Origin: Flavobacteriales bacterium
GTDB taxonomy: Bacteria > Bacteroidota > Bacteroidia > Flavobacteriales_D > Cryomorphaceae
Direction: 5' to 3'
Length of the DNA: 42,069 nucleotides
Assembly (NCBI GenBank): GCA_022448105.1
Contig: JAKVAV010000020.1
Coordinates: 1,785 to 43,853 of the forward strand
Shown here: one piece after another, positions 25,663-33,458 of the stretch
Layout of the letters: each line of letters starts with the position of its first letter
Position numbering within the stretch: position 1 is the stretch's first letter
Program-made: the position numbers and the translations under genes
The notes under the pieces: generated by a model
Databases searched by the model: none
Told to the model about the DNA's origin: nothing
The model's input: the letters and a program-made list of their open reading frames with translations, nothing else

Positions 25663-26935
25663 TAGGCTTCGTATCTACGGAGAGGAGCCTGTTCTTGTAG
25701 CAGTGAGCGGTGGTGTGGATTCAATGGTCTTACTTCATTTATGTATTGAAGCCGGATTAAAGCCAGTGGTGGCTCATGCCAATTTTAAGTTAAGAGATGA
25801 GGAGAGCGATAGCGATGAATGTTTTGTGAAAGAGTCGTGCGCCGAACTCAAGATTCCTTTTTACTCAAAAGAGTTTTCTCTAAAGGACAAGGCGAGCGGA
25901 ATTCAAGATTCGGCAAGAAAGCTTCGTTACCATTGGTTTTCTAGTCTTATGCAGCAAGAAAATCTTCGATTTATTTTAACAGCGCATCATCTCGACGATC
26001 GGATCGAAACGTTCTTCATCAACTTTATGAGAGGAGTCGGTTTAAAAGGATTGAAGTCAATTCCGGAGAGAAATATTAGAACCTATCGACCGCTATTTCC
26101 CTTCAGGAAAGAAGAGCTCATTGAATACGCTAAGAGGAAGAAGATCGCTTGGAGAGAGGATGCCTCAAATCAAAAAGATGATTATTTAAGAAACCGCATT
26201 CGTCATCATGTCACTCCAAATTTAGAGAAACTTGGAAAGGGGTCAATTGAATTGGCAGGAAGATCCCTCGAATTTTTGGCAGAAGCTGACACTTATTTTA
26301 AGAGAGCCGCAGGGAAGTTTATTTCCAATCTAGACTCCAACGGGTTTATTTGCAAAATTTGTGATTCCGATTGGGATTCCCTTTTTGATCACCCTCCACT
26401 ACAAAAATATGTCTTTGAGGAATTTGGTTTTGAGGTGGGGCAATTGGCACAACTTGAAAATCTAAAATCAAAATATTCGGGTAAGCAGGTTATTGGGAAA
26501 AGATTCACTGCTTACCGCGATAGAGGGATGTATATTTTGAAAGACAATACCTGCGAAAAGCACAAGGCACAGTTACTCAAAAATTCTCACGAGGGATCTA
26601 TTCAAGCACCGGTAAGTCTCATTTGGAAATCAAAAGAGCTTCCTTCTGAGTTTCGAGGCGACCATAACGAAGCGTGGTTGAATGTTGATAAGCTCAATTT
26701 TCCATTAACGCTGAGAGTCTGGCAAGATGGTGACCGTTTTGTGCCTTTGGGGATGAAGGGAAGTAAAAAAGTGAGCGACTTCTTGGTCGATATTAAGATG
26801 TCTGTCCCAGAAAAAGAGCGCACATTTGTGTTGACTTCGAATGATGAAATTTGCTGGTTGGTGGGCCATAGAATCGATGACCGATTCAAGGCTGACGCCA
26901 ACACCAAAGAAGCGTTGCACTTTAGACTTAAATGA
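25628..26935 (+). CDS. tilS: tRNA(Ile)-lysidine synthetase
   Basis: Modifies C34 of the CAU-anticodon tRNA-Ile to lysidine using ATP and lysine, switching decoding from AUG to AUA; essential in most bacteria. The PP-loop SGGVDS is at residues 27-32, followed by VVAHANFKLR, ARKLRYHWF and LTAHHLDDRIETFFINFMRG, all conserved. The 435 residues include the C-terminal TilS substrate-binding domains (LRVWQDGDRFVPLGMKGSKKVSDFLVD). The ATG at 25628 lies inside the last codons of pabB, and the stop overlaps the next start by ATGA, so translation is probably coupled along this cluster. Confidence 0.96.
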   Translation: MNLKERFIANLDRLRIYGEEPVLVAVSGGVDSMVLLHLCIEAGLKPVVAHANFKLRDEESDSDECFVKESCAELKIPFYSKEFSLKDKASGIQDSARKLRYHWFSSLMQQENLRFILTAHHLDDRIETFFINFMRGVGLKGLKSIPERNIRTYRPLFPFRKEELIEYAKRKKIAWREDASNQKDDYLRNRIRHHVTPNLEKLGKGSIELAGRSLEFLAEADTYFKRAAGKFISNLDSNGFICKICDSDWDSLFDHPPLQKYVFEEFGFEVGQLAQLENLKSKYSGKQVIGKRFTAYRDRGMYILKDNTCEKHKAQLLKNSHEGSIQAPVSLIWKSKELPSEFRGDHNEAWLNVDKLNFPLTLRVWQDGDRFVPLGMKGSKKVSDFLVDIKMSVPEKERTFVLTSNDEICWLVGHRIDDRFKADANTKEALHFRLK

Positions 26936-27618
26936 CCAAGAACTCCCTGAAAAAGCAGGCATTCTCCTTGTATCTGCTGCTTGGCGGCCTTTTCATTACA
27001 GCCCTCATTACTTGTAATCTCATCGCTAATAAGTTTGTTGCTGTAGACCTAGGGTTTAAAGTTTTTGTGCTCTCAGCAGGAGTACTTCCCTACCCGATCA
27101 CCTTCTTACTTACCGATATCTTATCCGAAATTTATGGCCGAAAAAAAACAAGCTTGATCGTTTACACAGGTTTTGCTGCCTCGCTATTTGTCCTTGGGAT
27201 TCTCTATCTCGGAAGCATCTTTCCTTCTGTTGAGAATTCACCCGTTAGCAACGATTATTACAATACTGTTTTTCAAAACTCGTGGCGGGTCATATTAGCC
27301 TCAATGGCTGCTTACTTGACCGCTCAGTTAGTCGATGTAAGACTTTTCCATTTTTGGAAAAGGAAAACTAAAGGAAAGAAACTTTGGTTAAGGAATAATG
27401 CTTCTACGATTTTATCTCAATTCGTGGATACAACATTGGTTGTTCTCGTGTTATTTGCCGGGATACTGCCCTCGGAGACTATTCAAGCATACATCCTCGA
27501 CGGATGGTTTTTCAAAGTATTATGCGCTCTAATTGATACTGTATTCGTTTATTTGCTGGTATGGCTTATTAGGAGGAAGTTCAGTTTGAAACAAGGAGAA
27601 GAAATAGACTTTTTGTAA
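26932..27618 (+). CDS. yhhQ: Queuosine precursor transporter (YhhQ/COG1738)
   Basis: Inner-membrane protein (228 residues, about six TM segments) of the COG1738/VUT family, which imports the queuosine precursors preQ0/preQ1. The motif FVLSAGVLPYPITFLLTDILSEIYGRKKT is diagnostic, here from about residue 45, along with ILSQFVDTTLVVLVLF. The ATG overlaps the tilS stop by four bases. Both neighbours act on tRNA anticodon modification, a plausible functional link. Its end is followed by an 87-base spacer with a new promoter box. Confidence 0.93.
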   Translation: MTKNSLKKQAFSLYLLLGGLFITALITCNLIANKFVAVDLGFKVFVLSAGVLPYPITFLLTDILSEIYGRKKTSLIVYTGFAASLFVLGILYLGSIFPSVENSPVSNDYYNTVFQNSWRVILASMAAYLTAQLVDVRLFHFWKRKTKGKKLWLRNNASTILSQFVDTTLVVLVLFAGILPSETIQAYILDGWFFKVLCALIDTVFVYLLVWLIRRKFSLKQGEEIDFL

Positions 27619-27671
27619 GCTAGGAATCAAACAATGATTAGGTAAAGACAGGATACGAAAGCTAAAAAATG

Positions 27672-27679
27672 TAGTTTTG
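27672..27679 (+). promoter_or_regulatory. -7 promoter box for the DsbD-family gene
   Basis: TAGTTTTG, an exact TAnnTTTG match, 26 bases before the ATG at 27706. No clear -33 element. Confidence 0.5.
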
Positions 27680-27705
27680 AATTCCTTTTAAAGACCCTAA
27701 AAAGC

Positions 27706-30093
27706 ATGATGAAAATCAAAGCTTCCATTCTATTATTGCTCCTCTGTGCCGCTACAATGCAAGCCCAGGTTTACGAACCGGTTGACTGGAAATTTTCGGT
27801 TGAAGAAACGAGTGATACCGAGGCCGATTTGGTATTTTCTGCCACGATTGAAGAAGGCTGGCATGTCTACGCTACTGAATTGCCATCAGACATGGGGCCA
27901 ATCCCTACATCGGTTACTTTGGATGAAAGTACTGACTTTGAAATAATATCTAGCCCCAAGGGTGGAAAGTACAAGACCGAATACGATCCAAACTTTGACA
28001 TGGATCTCAACTATTATGATAATCGAGCTGAGTTTAGAATGCCTATCAAGCGCATTGCAAGGGATGAGTTTATCGTTTCCGGCTATCTCACTTTCATGGT
28101 CTGCAATGATGAAATGTGTCTACCACCAGATGATGTGGATATTTCCCTCGCGGTAAAGGGTGCTGCTTCATCAAGTTCTGTAAGTGATACTAATTCAATC
28201 GCACCGGTTAATATCCAGTCTATTTCCCAAACAAATGTTTTGAAACCAGTGAGCTGGGACTTCTCCATTGAGGATGAAAATGAAGATGGAGCCACTTTGG
28301 TTTTTGAGGCGGCAATAGCCAAGCCATGGCACTTATATTCTACCAATTTTGAAATTGATGATGATGGTCCAATGCCAACGGAGTTCATTTTTGAGAAAAT
28401 GGAAGGTTATTCTTTGGATGGAAAACCCCAAGAATCAGACCCTCGTACTGAGATGGATCCCGTTTTTGAGATGGAGGTTCAATTCTTCTCGAACAGGGCG
28501 CGATTCACTCAAAAGATTAAGAAGGAATCCAAGGATGCAATCACAGCGAACGGATATGTGAATTACATGGTATGCGATGAGAGCAAGTGTATAATGGAGC
28601 AAGAAGAATTCACTATCGAACTTGAACCCGGAGGAGGTGCAGATGAGCAGCAATCATATTGGACAGTATTGTTCCTTGCCATTTTAGGAGGTTTTGCAGC
28701 ACTTCTTACCCCTTGTGTCTTCCCAATGGTGCCAATGACCGTGAGCTTCTTTACGAAACAAAGCAAAACGAAAAGTGCAGGGATTAAAAATGCGCTCATC
28801 TACAGTCTATCTATCATCTTAGTGTATGTTGTACTAAGCGTGCCATTTCACATTTTTGAGAGTGTTAGTCCTGATATTTTAAATGAAGTTTCGACCAATG
28901 CACCTTTGAATATTTTCTTCTTTGTTGTATTCATTGTTTTCGCGATAAGCTTCTTTGGTGCTTTTGAAATAACCATGCCTGCAAGCTGGGTAAATAAGGC
29001 TGATCAAGCTTCTGATGTAGGAGGAATTGTTGGGATATTTTTTATGGCTATAGTCCTGGTGCTTGTGAGTTTTTCATGCACGGGTCCTCTTCTTGGAGCA
29101 CTTCTTGGTAGTGTCCTTTCAACTGACGGCGGCGCAAGTGCCCTATCTGTCGGGATGTTGGGCTTCGGGTTGGGACTTGCACTCCCGTTTGGATTATTCG
29201 CGGCCTTTCCTTCCTGGCTGAATAGTTTACCCAAGTCGGGTGGTTGGCTCAACACCGTTAAAGTGTTTTTAGGATTTCTTGAACTCGCTTTGGCCTTCAA
29301 ATTCCTATCTAACGCTGATCTTGTTTTACAGGCTCATTTATTACCGAGAGAGATCTTCCTAGCAATATGGATTGCAATTTTCCTTGCGATGACCCTTTAT
29401 TTATTAGGCTTTTTCAGAATGCCACATGACAGTAAGGTTGAGAATTTAGGAGTGGGAAGAATGCTTCTCGGTGTTAGTTCTCTCTTTTTCACTCTCTATT
29501 TATTACCAGGTCTCTGGGGTGCACCGCTTAAAATGATCAGCGGGTTTCCTCCTCCTTCATTCTATAGTGAATCGCCTGGAGTATTCAATTCAAATACATC
29601 AGGTATTATTTCCTCAAGTGAAGATATTCCAGAAGGGTCAGATCCTGAACATTGCCCTTTGGGTTTGAACTGTTTTCATGATTTTGAAATCGGACTGGCT
29701 CATGCAAAAGAAGTTGACAAACCTATCCTTCTTGATTTTACAGGTTGGGCTTGTGTGAACTGCAGAAGGATGGAGGAACAAGTTTGGAGCGATCCGAGAA
29801 TCCTTAAAATCCTGAGAAATAAAGTGGTTCTGATCTCACTTTATGTTGACGAAAGGAAACCTTTACCAGAAAATGAGAAATACATTTCTGAGACCACTGG
29901 TAAAAAAATTCGTACTGTTGGGAACGTGTGGAGTGACTTTCAAATAAAGCACTTTTCGAATAACTCGCAGCCTTTTTATGTGATGTTGGGTCATGAAAAT
30001 CTGGCACCACTTCATGAATCAGCGGGATATGATCCTGATATTGATTTATATGAAGATTGGCTACAGCGAGGAATAGGTAATTTCGAAAAATAG
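27706..30093 (+). CDS. DsbD-family thiol:disulfide interchange protein with duplicated N-terminal domain
   Basis: Membrane reductase carrying electrons from cytoplasmic thioredoxin to periplasmic thiols. After a signal peptide (ending ATMQAQ), two DsbD-alpha-like domains stand in tandem: about 22-150 with C133-x4-C138 (VCNDEMC) and about 178-305 with C290-x4-C295 (VCDESKC). Both open with PV.W.FS and share a WH.Y(A/S)T core. The transmembrane DsbD-beta region (about 318-600) has Cys337 (LTPCVFPMVP) and Cys458 (SFSCTGP), the expected redox pair. The C-terminal thioredoxin-like domain carries C683-VN-C686 (GWACVNCRRME). At 795 residues it is longer than E. coli DsbD (about 565), largely because of the extra alpha domain. 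A co-directional small gene follows 5 bases later. Confidence 0.93.
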   Translation: MMKIKASILLLLLCAATMQAQVYEPVDWKFSVEETSDTEADLVFSATIEEGWHVYATELPSDMGPIPTSVTLDESTDFEIISSPKGGKYKTEYDPNFDMDLNYYDNRAEFRMPIKRIARDEFIVSGYLTFMVCNDEMCLPPDDVDISLAVKGAASSSSVSDTNSIAPVNIQSISQTNVLKPVSWDFSIEDENEDGATLVFEAAIAKPWHLYSTNFEIDDDGPMPTEFIFEKMEGYSLDGKPQESDPRTEMDPVFEMEVQFFSNRARFTQKIKKESKDAITANGYVNYMVCDESKCIMEQEEFTIELEPGGGADEQQSYWTVLFLAILGGFAALLTPCVFPMVPMTVSFFTKQSKTKSAGIKNALIYSLSIILVYVVLSVPFHIFESVSPDILNEVSTNAPLNIFFFVVFIVFAISFFGAFEITMPASWVNKADQASDVGGIVGIFFMAIVLVLVSFSCTGPLLGALLGSVLSTDGGASALSVGMLGFGLGLALPFGLFAAFPSWLNSLPKSGGWLNTVKVFLGFLELALAFKFLSNADLVLQAHLLPREIFLAIWIAIFLAMTLYLLGFFRMPHDSKVENLGVGRMLLGVSSLFFTLYLLPGLWGAPLKMISGFPPPSFYSESPGVFNSNTSGIISSSEDIPEGSDPEHCPLGLNCFHDFEIGLAHAKEVDKPILLDFTGWACVNCRRMEEQVWSDPRILKILRNKVVLISLYVDERKPLPENEKYISETTGKKIRTVGNVWSDFQIKHFSNNSQPFYVMLGHENLAPLHESAGYDPDIDLYEDWLQRGIGNFEK

Positions 30094-30098
30094 TATAA

Positions 30099-30491
30099 AT
30101 GGCCGATTATGCTTCCATTGATGATAACTCCTTTCCTGAGGTTGTTGTGACGTTTACCGGTGAATCGGCTACTCATCAAAACTTTCAGAATTATCTCGAT
30201 GCACTGAAGCGTCTTTATGTTCCAAAAGACAATCTTGGGATTATTTTCGATGCTACGAAAGCTAAGCTACCAGGCCGTAAATTTCAAAAGATGCAAGCAG
30301 ATTGGCTCAAAAAAAATGAGTCGATGATGAAGGAAAATTGTGTTGGGACTGCATACGTCATCGAAAATACTACTATCCGCGCCGTTCTCAAGATGATCTT
30401 TGCTATCACTCCGCAACCAGTACCTTATAAGGTTTGTTCAGGGATGGATGAAGCGAGGGACTATATTGCCAAACAGCTTTTTGACAAATAA
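30099..30491 (+). CDS. STAS/SpoIIAA-like protein of unknown function
   Basis: A 130-residue cytoplasmic protein without signal peptide or TM segment. The pattern of an N-terminal strand pair (FPEVVVTFTGESA), an amphipathic helix with FQNYLDALKRLY, a buried strand LGIIFDATKAKLPG, a helix with KMQADWLKKNESMMKENC, then TAYVIENTTIRAVLKMIFAI and a final VPYKVCSGMDEARDYI helix resembles the SpoIIAA-like/STAS fold seen in small bacterial proteins. I do not see the conserved phosphorylatable Ser of classical anti-sigma antagonists with certainty. It starts 5 bases after the DsbD-like gene and is followed after 35 bases by a micro-protein gene, so it is probably part of the same transcript. Confidence 0.72.
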   Translation: MADYASIDDNSFPEVVVTFTGESATHQNFQNYLDALKRLYVPKDNLGIIFDATKAKLPGRKFQKMQADWLKKNESMMKENCVGTAYVIENTTIRAVLKMIFAITPQPVPYKVCSGMDEARDYIAKQLFDK

Positions 30492-30526
30492 AAGGAACCA
30501 GTTCGCTGCCATGCTAATTGATTAAG

Positions 30527-30694
30527 ATGGAATTTCTCAAAGGTTTAGGAATAGCAGGATTTTTATTCTTCTTGATAAAGGGACTGCTCTGGCTCCTTCT
30601 TTTCGCACTGGTTTACTTTGGGTTGATTGACAAAGACAAGCTAAAGTCCCTTAAGTCCAAGCTTTCTTTTCGCAAGAAGAATTCAAAAGATTAA
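30527..30694 (+). CDS. 55-residue single-span membrane protein
   Basis: A short open frame: ATG at 30527, TAA at 30692-30694. It encodes [20 protein letters not shown] followed by a strongly hydrophobic stretch ([14 protein letters not shown]) and then a basic tail (residues 36-55) rich in lysine, with RKKNSKD at the end. Hydrophobic residues about 9-34 would span the membrane once or form a helical hairpin; the Lys-rich tail should face the cytoplasm by the positive-inside rule. It fills the gap between the STAS-like gene and gmhA almost entirely, and its composition (ordered hydrophobic then basic) is not what random noncoding sequence gives. Function unknown; I have no named family to propose. 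Confidence 0.7.
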   Translation: MEFLKGLGIAGFLFFLIKGLLWLLLFALVYFGLIDKDKLKSLKSKLSFRKKNSKD

Positions 30695-30711
30695 ACCGGC
30701 TTTTCTTTCGC

Positions 30712-30719
30712 TACATTTG
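30712..30719 (+). promoter_or_regulatory. -7 promoter box for gmhA, adjacent to the start codon
   Basis: TACATTTG, an exact TAnnTTTG match, with only four bases between it and the gmhA ATG at 30724. If active, the message would begin at or near the start codon (leaderless). Confidence 0.5.
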
Positions 30720-30723
30720 GCTT

Positions 30724-31296
30724 ATGGATGATCTTTTGAAGACACATTTTGTGCAAGCCAATGAGGTTCTTAATAAAGTACTTTCCGATCCCTCTTTTTT
30801 CGAGAAAGTAGAGTCTGCAGGAGCAGTGATGGTTAACTCCTTGAATGCTGGGGGTAAAATTATTTCATGCGGAAATGGTGGTTCTATGTGTGATGCGATG
30901 CATTTTGCAGAAGAGTTGACGGGTCGTTACCGCGATAATCGAAAAGCGATTCCCGCCATTTCAATTTCCGACCCTTCTCATCTTGCTTGTGTAGGAAACG
31001 ATTACGGTTATGATTTTGTCTTTTCTAGATATGTAGAAGCGCTCGGAAATGAAGGTGATGTTCTCCTTGGAATAAGTACGAGTGGGAACTCTAAGAATGT
31101 CATAAGGGCGTTTGAGGCAGGAAAGGCAAAAGGAATGAAATTAATTTCCCTGACCGGAAATAGAGGAGGGGAGCTAGCTGCCAGAAGCGATGTCGAAATT
31201 CGTGTGCCTCACCATGGCTATGCCGATCGCATTCAAGAAGTCCATATCAAAATCATCCATTCTTTTATTGATTATATTGAACGTCACATTGCTTAA
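30724..31296 (+). CDS. gmhA: D-sedoheptulose-7-phosphate isomerase
   Basis: Converts sedoheptulose 7-phosphate to D-glycero-D-manno-heptose 7-phosphate, the first step of ADP-heptose synthesis for the LPS inner core. SIS-domain protein of 190 residues, the usual size. Highly conserved [22 protein letters not shown] (residues 49-70) includes Glu64, equivalent to the catalytic Glu of E. coli GmhA, and [14 protein letters not shown] near the C terminus carries the catalytic His (about 179). [14 protein letters not shown] is the phosphate-binding loop. The start is fixed by alignment with E. coli GmhA, which makes the promoter box just upstream notable. The other heptose genes (gmhB, hldE) are not in view. 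Confidence 0.96.
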   Translation: MDDLLKTHFVQANEVLNKVLSDPSFFEKVESAGAVMVNSLNAGGKIISCGNGGSMCDAMHFAEELTGRYRDNRKAIPAISISDPSHLACVGNDYGYDFVFSRYVEALGNEGDVLLGISTSGNSKNVIRAFEAGKAKGMKLISLTGNRGGELAARSDVEIRVPHHGYADRIQEVHIKIIHSFIDYIERHIA

Positions 31297-31364
31297 AGGC
31301 GCTGATCGAATCTCAATGGCATGACTTGACTTCATCTGGGCCTGGGCTGATAACCAAGATATAT

Positions 31365-32900
31365 ATGCTCGTAAAAACCCATGGAAGCGCCGTGTATGGA
31401 GTGGATGCTCTCACTATTACTGTTGAGGTAAACATTTCGGGAGGAATCAATTTTCATCTTGTAGGATTGCCCGATAGCGCAGTAAAAGAGAGTCAACAAA
31501 GAATAGATGCCGCTCTTTCTAACAATGGCTTCAAACTTCCGGGTAAAAAAATAACCATTAATATGGCTCCTGCCGACATTAGAAAAGAAGGGTCTGCTTA
31601 CGATCTTCCTCTGGCTTTGGGCATATTGGCGGCAAGCGGTCAGATTTTGGCACCAGAACTAGACCAGTACCTCATCATGGGAGAGCTATCTCTCGATGGT
31701 GGTTTGCAACCAATTCGAGGAGCCTTACCAATGGCTATCAACGCCAAAAACCAGGGGTATAAGGGTTTTATTCTCCCAGTGCAAAATGCTCGAGAAGCCG
31801 CAGTGGTTGAGGGAATCGACGTGTTTGGAGTGAATGGACTGAACGAGGCTATTGAAATCGTTAGTGAGGCTCATAGTGCAAAACCAGTGCGTATTAATGT
31901 CAATGAGATATTTGCCGAGAAAGAGGCGAATTCTGCTGTGGATTTTAGCGACGTAAAAGGGCAGGAGAATGTAAAGCGTGCTTTAGAGATAGCTGCAGCA
32001 GGAGGGCACAATATCATTCTCATCGGTCCACCGGGAGTTGGAAAAACCATGCTAGCCAAACGTATTCCTACCATTTTACCCCCACTTACATTAGGTGAGG
32101 CTTTGGAAACCACCAAGATACACTCGGTAAGCGGACTTCTAGCAACAAACGATTCCCTCATCACAGAACGGCCTTTTCGAAATCCGCATCACACCGTGTC
32201 GGATGTGGCCTTAGTAGGAGGAGGAAGTAATCCAAAACCAGGGGAGATTAGTCTAGCTCATAATGGCATCCTTTTTCTCGATGAACTCCCAGAGTTCAAA
32301 CGATCCGTTCTTGAGGTTTTGCGTCAGCCATTAGAAGATCGGGTAGTAACTATTTCTAGGGCCAAGATTTCTGTAGATTATCCTTCGTCATTTATGCTGG
32401 TGGCTTCCATGAACCCATCGCCAAGCGGTGATTTCTTTCAGCCAGGGGAATCTGCTGATAGCGAATTTGCAGTGAGGAGATATCTAGCAAAAATCTCCGG
32501 CCCCCTGCTCGATAGAATCGATTTGCATATTGAGGTGAATCCAGTGCCTTTTGAAGAGCTTAGGAATAGAGAGCCTGGAGAACCATCCGCATCTATTCGT
32601 CAAAGAGTTGTCGCATCTCGCAACATCCAAACGAAACGCTATCGAGGTATGAAAGACATTTATGCCAACGCCCAGCTATCACCAAAATTGCAAAAGGAGT
32701 ACTGCGAAATTGATAGTTCCGGAGAAGACCTACTAAAAAACGCAGTTGAGAGACTTGGTTTTTCGGCGCGGTCCTATGCTCGGATTCTGAAAGTGGCTAG
32801 AACAATTGCCGACCTTGATGCATCAACAAATATACTTACACGGCATTTGGCTGAAGCAATTCAGTATCGATCATTAGATCGTGAGGGATGGATGATGTAA
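31365..32900 (+). CDS. yifB: YifB family Mg chelatase-like AAA ATPase
   Basis: ComM/YifB-type AAA+ ATPase. ComM is a hexameric helicase that promotes branch migration during natural transformation. The N-terminal Lon-protease-like domain carries HGSAVYGVDALTITVEV and GLPDSAVKES; Walker A GPPGVGKT is at 221-228; Walker B and sensor region is ILFLDELPEFKRSVLEVLRQ; the C-terminal Mg-chelatase helical domain ends ALREA-like with HLAEAIQYRSLDR. I chose the ATG at 31365, giving 511 residues that begin MLVKTHGSAVYG as in E. coli YifB (506); the in-frame TTG at 31326 adds 13 residues with no homology. No competence gene is adjacent. Confidence 0.94.
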   Translation: MLVKTHGSAVYGVDALTITVEVNISGGINFHLVGLPDSAVKESQQRIDAALSNNGFKLPGKKITINMAPADIRKEGSAYDLPLALGILAASGQILAPELDQYLIMGELSLDGGLQPIRGALPMAINAKNQGYKGFILPVQNAREAAVVEGIDVFGVNGLNEAIEIVSEAHSAKPVRINVNEIFAEKEANSAVDFSDVKGQENVKRALEIAAAGGHNIILIGPPGVGKTMLAKRIPTILPPLTLGEALETTKIHSVSGLLATNDSLITERPFRNPHHTVSDVALVGGGSNPKPGEISLAHNGILFLDELPEFKRSVLEVLRQPLEDRVVTISRAKISVDYPSSFMLVASMNPSPSGDFFQPGESADSEFAVRRYLAKISGPLLDRIDLHIEVNPVPFEELRNREPGEPSASIRQRVVASRNIQTKRYRGMKDIYANAQLSPKLQKEYCEIDSSGEDLLKNAVERLGFSARSYARILKVARTIADLDASTNILTRHLAEAIQYRSLDREGWMM

Positions 32901-32905
32901 CTTTG
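32898..32905 (+). promoter_or_regulatory. -7 promoter box for the YwqK-like gene
   Basis: TAACTTTG, an exact TAnnTTTG match that overlaps the yifB stop codon. It lies 70 bases before the preferred ATG at 32976 (34 before an alternative GTG at 32940). No clear -33 element. Confidence 0.4.
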
Positions 32906-32975
32906 TATACGTTAAAAGCATACAGAGAAACATTTAACCGTGTTTCGCGTAAAAACATCAAATCTAAATAATGCT

Positions 32976-33392
32976 ATGAGAGGTTTGTTAACGGCGGTTC
33001 TTGTGCTCCAAATAGGTTTGGTCTCTGTGTTAGCCCACGGCGGTGAGGATGATGCCGTCTATCTGAACGAGCGCATGCAAGAAACCAAGAAAAAAAATGC
33101 ATCGTACTACTGCAAATTGGTAGGAGTTACCGATAATCTCTATCACTACAAGGTCTATTTCCTCTCTGGAGAGATTAAAATGGAGGGATGGTATACCGAC
33201 GCGGAAATGAAAACGCCGCAAGGCATCTTTACTTACTATTACCAGACTGGACAAGTTGAGTCAAAAGGAGAATACAAAGAAGGAGAGAAGTATGGTATCT
33301 GGCAGCGCTTTGACCGATATGGCAATGAGAAGCCAGAGAAAATTTACGCTTTTCTGCCTATGCTAAGAGAGATAGACAAAGCGAAGGAATAA
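32976..33392 (+). CDS. Secreted YwqK/MORN-like repeat protein
   Basis: A 138-residue protein from the ATG at 32976 (MRGLLTAVLVLQIGLVSVLAHGG), which gives a clean signal peptide; a GTG at 32940 would add 12 residues. The mature part contains two or three repeats of the YwqK/MORN type: FLSGEIKMEGWYTD, YYQTGQVESKGEYKEGEKYGIWQRFDRYGN. Such repeats form beta-hairpin ladders and are very common in exported Bacteroidota proteins, where the database label 'YwqK family antitoxin' is nominal and does not imply a toxin system. No toxin gene is adjacent. Function unknown. Confidence 0.78.
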   Translation: MRGLLTAVLVLQIGLVSVLAHGGEDDAVYLNERMQETKKKNASYYCKLVGVTDNLYHYKVYFLSGEIKMEGWYTDAEMKTPQGIFTYYYQTGQVESKGEYKEGEKYGIWQRFDRYGNEKPEKIYAFLPMLREIDKAKE

Positions 33393-33458
33393 TAATTGAT
33401 CGCGTTTACAATATTATGCCATTTGCCCTTTCGGTAGATGGCTTCTTACTTTTCAAGA

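Noticed and set aside
26602-26907. A 101-codon open frame antisense to tilS
   Set aside because: Shadow frame within the conserved TilS C-terminal region.
31326-31364. TTG start for yifB
   Set aside because: The extra 13 residues have no counterpart in YifB/ComM, while the ATG at 31365 gives the standard N terminus.
31320-31364. TTGAC followed by TAACCA before yifB as an E. coli-like promoter
   Set aside because: Bacteroidota primary sigma factor uses a different consensus, and the -10 half is poor.
32976-33392. Toxin-antitoxin system based on the YwqK label
   Set aside because: The protein is secreted with MORN-like repeats and no toxin gene is adjacent; the label in databases is nominal.
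33418-33442. GCCAT ... ATGGC inverted repeat between the YwqK-like and CotH genes as a terminator
   Set aside because: Only a 5-bp stem with a 15-base loop and no T-run.
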